In this document: positions 57,936-60,287 of the stretch, piece by piece
How positions within the stretch are numbered: position 1 is the stretch's first letter
How the letters are laid out: each line of letters opens with the position of its first letter
From: Clostridia bacterium
GTDB lineage: Bacteria > Bacillota > Clostridia > Oscillospirales > CAG-382
Length of the DNA stretch: 60,287 nt
Assembly (NCBI GenBank): GCA_017397805.1
Contig: JAFQHW010000022.1
Coordinates: forward strand, 1 to 60,287
Reading direction: 5' to 3'
The notes under the pieces: generated by a model
Database searches by the model: none
Told to the model about the DNA's origin: nothing
What the model saw: the letters and a program-made list of their open reading frames with translations, nothing else
Translations under genes and position numbers: made by a program

Positions 57936-59945
57936 GTGGTTGCCGTGAAAAAGCTTAGAGATAAGCTTTCGTTGGTTGAGAGGGGAAATAGCCTTTTTGA
58001 ATTTTGCTTTTCCCATCCATATATAACAGCGTTTTTCGCTTGCCTTTGTTGCCTGTTCGTAAGGCAAAACTACCTAAGCGGTTGGAAAGGCGATGAAGCG
58101 GTCACCGAGGGCATAATCCATATGCCGACGGTGGGTGTGTCTTTGGCGGTATATACTGCTTTTGCGGTGGTAGGCTGTATAATTTGCGGCAAGATAAGAA
58201 AAACAACCCCTTCGGAGGGCTTATCCGTAAACGGGGTGTTTGGCACAGCGCTTTTCGTTCTTTTGCTTTCCCTTTTCTCCGTAAGCTATATAAGCCTTTA
58301 CGGCGCGGCGGCTTTATGTGCTTTGCTTTTGCTTATAAGGTATAGAAGCATAAAACCCATAAAAAGGATTTTTACTTTTCTTGCGGTTATGGGAACCGCG
58401 GCGGTTATAAATCTTATAAGCGTTAAGGCGGACAATATGGCATCGGGCGCGGTGCTTTGCGGCTTGGCGCTGGCTTTTGGGGGAATTGCGGTTTCCGCTT
58501 TAACCAGGGGCGTAAAGACCGAGCACTTGGTAGGCGCCGTGTTTATCCTTGGTTTCGCTTTGCGTTTGGGATACGTGCTGGACGTACAATTGCCCGAAAA
58601 TCAGCACGACGTTTTCCCTTTAAGCTATAACGATGCTTATCCAAGGCATAACAGTTATATATGGCACATTTACAATAATTGGTCCTTGCCGACGGAAGGT
58701 GTGTACAACGCAGGACTTTCCCAGTATTATCACCCGCCTTTGCACCATGCGTTGTCGGCGCTTTGGATGCGGTTTCAAATACTTTTTGGGATCGATGCTT
58801 TTGCGGCTTACGAGAATATACAGTATTTAACGCTGTTTTATTCCGCGGCTATGATGGTTGCGGCAGATAAGCTGTTTTGCGAGTTTAAGCTGAAAGGCGC
58901 ACTGCGCGTGGCACTTACGGCGCTTATCGCATTCCATCCCACCTTTTATATATTGGCGGGCAGTATAAATAACGACTCGCTTTGCGTGTTGTTTACCTTC
59001 CTTGCGGTGCTTTATACGGTTCGTTGGTATAAGAATCCCTCGGTGGTAAACACGGTGGGTTTGGCGCTTTCCATCGGCGGCGCAATGCTGGCAAAGCTTT
59101 CAGGCGCGGTGGTGGCAATCGGTACGGCGTACGTTATGCTGGCAAAGCTTTTGGACTACAGAACGGGCATAAAAGATAACTTTAAAAGGCTTTGGAAGCG
59201 CTTTTTGCTTTTCGGTTTCATTTGCTTCCCCTTGGGTCTTTGGTGGCCCGTCAGATGCAAGGTGCTTTACGGTATGCCCTTGGGCTACGTGCCGTCTATG
59301 TCCACGGTGGATAATCCGCAGTATTTTGGTAATAGGGGATTTTGGGACAGGCTTTTCGGTATGGAAAACTTTTATCTCAGCAATCCCTATCCCAATATAG
59401 GCTTAACTACGGCCGAGGGATTGGAGCCGTTGACTAAAAATGACGGTTATTATGATTACTCCATAGCTCCCTACGCCGTTAAAAGCTCTCTGTTTGGCGA
59501 GTATTTCAATAAGCTTGGTGTTACCTCGTTCCAAACGGTTTTAAGCTATATAATGATTATTTCGGCTTTAGTGCTTATTGCATACAGCCTTGTTGGTATG
59601 GTTCGGGTGTTCCTCGTATCGTACCGTACGGACAGAAACGGATATTTAAAAGCGAACCGTTATTTGGAAAGCGGCGAGGAACAACCCTTCAGGTTTACCG
59701 TGTTTTTCTACGGGGCGCTGATAGGCAGTTACGTGCTTTTCTGTATCAGGTATCCCTTTACTTGCACCATGGATTTCAGATACATCGTTCCCGCATTGCT
59801 TTTAGGGGCGCTGTTTTCGGGCGTGTTCCTTAAAGGAGCCGGCAAGCTGACTCGCGCACTCAGGATAGTTTATATCGGTGCAAGCGGTATATTTTGCCTG
59901 TCCTCCGCGCTGTTCTATTATTTAAGCTTTAATTTTCAACAGTAA
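57936..59945 (+). CDS. Multi-membrane glycosyltransferase (GT-C/PMT-like)
   Basis: A 669-residue integral membrane protein with about a dozen TM helices. Luminal-loop features common to GT-C enzymes of the ArnT/GT39 type include an acidic N-terminal loop (GWKGDEAVTEG), NQHDVFPLSYNDAYPRHN with candidate catalytic Asp, YHPPLHHALSA, and HPTFYILAGSINNDSLCV. Such enzymes transfer a sugar from a polyprenyl phosphate to an outside acceptor. The GTG start at 57936 follows GAGGAG by 7 bases. It is the last gene of the operon, before a strong terminator. Acceptor and sugar are unknown. Confidence 0.82.
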   Translation: MVAVKKLRDKLSLVERGNSLFEFCFSHPYITAFFACLCCLFVRQNYLSGWKGDEAVTEGIIHMPTVGVSLAVYTAFAVVGCIICGKIRKTTPSEGLSVNGVFGTALFVLLLSLFSVSYISLYGAAALCALLLLIRYRSIKPIKRIFTFLAVMGTAAVINLISVKADNMASGAVLCGLALAFGGIAVSALTRGVKTEHLVGAVFILGFALRLGYVLDVQLPENQHDVFPLSYNDAYPRHNSYIWHIYNNWSLPTEGVYNAGLSQYYHPPLHHALSALWMRFQILFGIDAFAAYENIQYLTLFYSAAMMVAADKLFCEFKLKGALRVALTALIAFHPTFYILAGSINNDSLCVLFTFLAVLYTVRWYKNPSVVNTVGLALSIGGAMLAKLSGAVVAIGTAYVMLAKLLDYRTGIKDNFKRLWKRFLLFGFICFPLGLWWPVRCKVLYGMPLGYVPSMSTVDNPQYFGNRGFWDRLFGMENFYLSNPYPNIGLTTAEGLEPLTKNDGYYDYSIAPYAVKSSLFGEYFNKLGVTSFQTVLSYIMIISALVLIAYSLVGMVRVFLVSYRTDRNGYLKANRYLESGEEQPFRFTVFFYGALIGSYVLFCIRYPFTCTMDFRYIVPALLLGALFSGVFLKGAGKLTRALRIVYIGASGIFCLSSALFYYLSFNFQQ

Positions 59946-59961
59946 ATAGTTTATTTAACCT

Positions 59962-59998
59962 AAAGGCACTGTAAAAACATTTTAGCAGTGCCTTTTTT
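59962..59998 (+). terminator. Terminator of the ftsK-glycosyltransferase run
   Basis: A 10-bp stem AAAGGCACTG/CAGTGCCTTT (59962-59971, 59986-59995), extended by TAAAA/TTTTA pairing, then a T6 run overlapping the stem end. Confidence 0.85.
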
Positions 59999-60112
59999 GT
60001 GTACTATTAATGTTATCGGTTTTGCGTGAATATCATCCATGCCATAAAATGCCTTCAAGAAGCCCCAAAACCTACCACCAAAAAAGTTGGCAGACTTCTT
60101 GAGGGTTTCGGC

Positions 60113-60145
60113 AAAAAAAAGCTCCGCGGTTTAAAACCGCGGAGC
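60113..60145 (-). terminator. Terminator-like GC-rich hairpin on the minus strand
   Basis: A perfect 12-bp stem GCTCCGCGGTTT/AAACCGCGGAGC (60121-60132, 60134-60145) with a 1-base centre and T8 (60113-60120) after it on the minus strand. It would end transcripts entering from the right or belong to the repeat element. Confidence 0.7.
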
Positions 60146-60176
60146 ACAAGCTGATGACAAACCTTGTCATCAGCTT
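60146..60176. repeat. 14-bp perfect hairpin within the composite repeat
   Basis: CAAGCTGATGACAA (60147-60160) pairs with TTGTCATCAGCTTG (60163-60176 or shifted by one base) across a tiny loop. It sits between the terminator-like hairpin and the third structured module. Confidence 0.75.
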
Positions 60177-60200
60177 GGCAGAGCGCTGAGAAAGAGCGCA

Positions 60201-60259
60201 GACAAGACGAACCGAGGCGAGAACTGTACCTCTGTACTGTGAGCCGAGGTTCGTTTTGA
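60201..60259 (-). repeat. Structured module, diverged copy 3 (inverted)
   Basis: Read on the minus strand it starts TCAAAACGAAC and ends GGTTCGTCTTGTC, as copies 1 and 2 at 39.8-40.0 kb. Stem arms CGAACC-GA-GGC (60208-60218) and GCC-GA-GGTTCG (60243-60253) pair with an internal GA/GA mismatch. The inner CAGTACA-GAG-GTACAG matches the conserved inner loop of the other copies. Stem bases differ but pairing is kept. Confidence 0.8.
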
Positions 60260-60287
60260 ACGAAAAAATATAACAAAATGCAGAAAA

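Larger units (their letters stand above)
59946..60287. other. Gene-free right end with a chain of hairpins
   Basis: No credible gene after the glycosyltransferase. On the plus strand: the terminator (59962-59998), a weak hairpin CCTTCAAGAAG/CTTCTTGAGGG (60052-60062, 60095-60105), a GC-rich terminator-like hairpin (60121-60145), a 14-bp hairpin (60146-60176), and the third structured repeat (60201-60259). The chain resembles one composite element on the minus strand. Confidence 0.7.

Noticed and set aside
60055-60276. A 73-residue minus-strand ORF at the right end
   Set aside because: It runs through four hairpins of the repeat element and has no RBS or family resemblance.

Overview
The window reads as chromosomal DNA of an anaerobic, Gram-positive-type bacterium of the Clostridia (Bacillota). 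The evidence is the gene complement: two T-box leaders, ClpE, a split EcfA1/EcfA2/EcfT module linked to truA, SpoIIIE/FtsK, a dockerin-bearing secreted hydrolase, YlxM next to Ffh, and Asn-tRNA made through AspRS plus GatCAB. Shine-Dalgarno (SD) sites are strong, GTG and TTG starts are frequent, and sigma-A promoters are close to consensus. I see no tRNA or rRNA gene, no CRISPR array, no transposase and no prophage block. I could not assign a genus.

Layout. 1-2.9 kb (minus): ffh (cut by the window edge), ylxM and a Clp ATPase with a degenerate second AAA+ module. 3.0-5.3 kb (plus): a membrane-anchored copper-amine-oxidase-like stalk protein and a secreted glucosaminidase ending in a dockerin. 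5.3-10.4 kb (minus): a TetR-led operon with a TSCPD protein, cysE, a ROK sugar kinase, a GH4 6-phospho-beta-glucosidase and ahcY. 10.5-18.7 kb (plus): a seven-gene aromatic amino-acid operon holding all seven shikimate steps plus the Phe and Tyr branches, with two fusions (aroE-aroK and tyrA-DAHP synthase). 18.7-21.3 kb (minus): trpB2 and a pyridoxal kinase under a tryptophan-type T-box. 21.3-36.2 kb (minus): a tightly packed run of 15 genes, ruvCAB, a methyltransferase, ecfA1A2T, truA, a DUF5711-like protein, a CvpA-like protein, clpE, a catalytically dead P-type ATPase, a DUF1858 protein, a GDPD and mscL.

36.3-39.8 kb (plus): acpP, a HAD phosphatase, nagA and an unusually long ROK-like kinase. 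39.8-40.1 kb: a nested structured repeat in two copies; a third, diverged copy lies in opposite orientation at 60.2 kb. 40.1-41.1 kb: a divergent XRE regulator/SLOG protein pair with repeated CGGTA half-sites. 41.2-48.4 kb (plus): a T-box-controlled operon for Asn-tRNA formation: an AspRS-GatC fusion, a shortened and degenerate GatA, a normal GatB, an asparaginase-family protein and an AlaX editing protein. 48.5-50.3 kb: an orphan excisionase-like HTH protein, dapF and ung. 50.4-59.9 kb (plus): an Ig-like surface protein, uppP, ftsK/spoIIIE, a lipoprotein, a GtrA protein, an FAD oxidoreductase and a large multi-membrane glycosyltransferase, probably a cell-envelope set.

The most unusual items are the AspRS-GatC fusion with its stripped-down GatA, the full-length P-type ATPase lacking every catalytic motif I checked, the TyrA-DAHP synthase fusion with an internal ribosome-binding site, the promoter laid over a terminator in front of ylxM-ffh, and the three-copy structured repeat.
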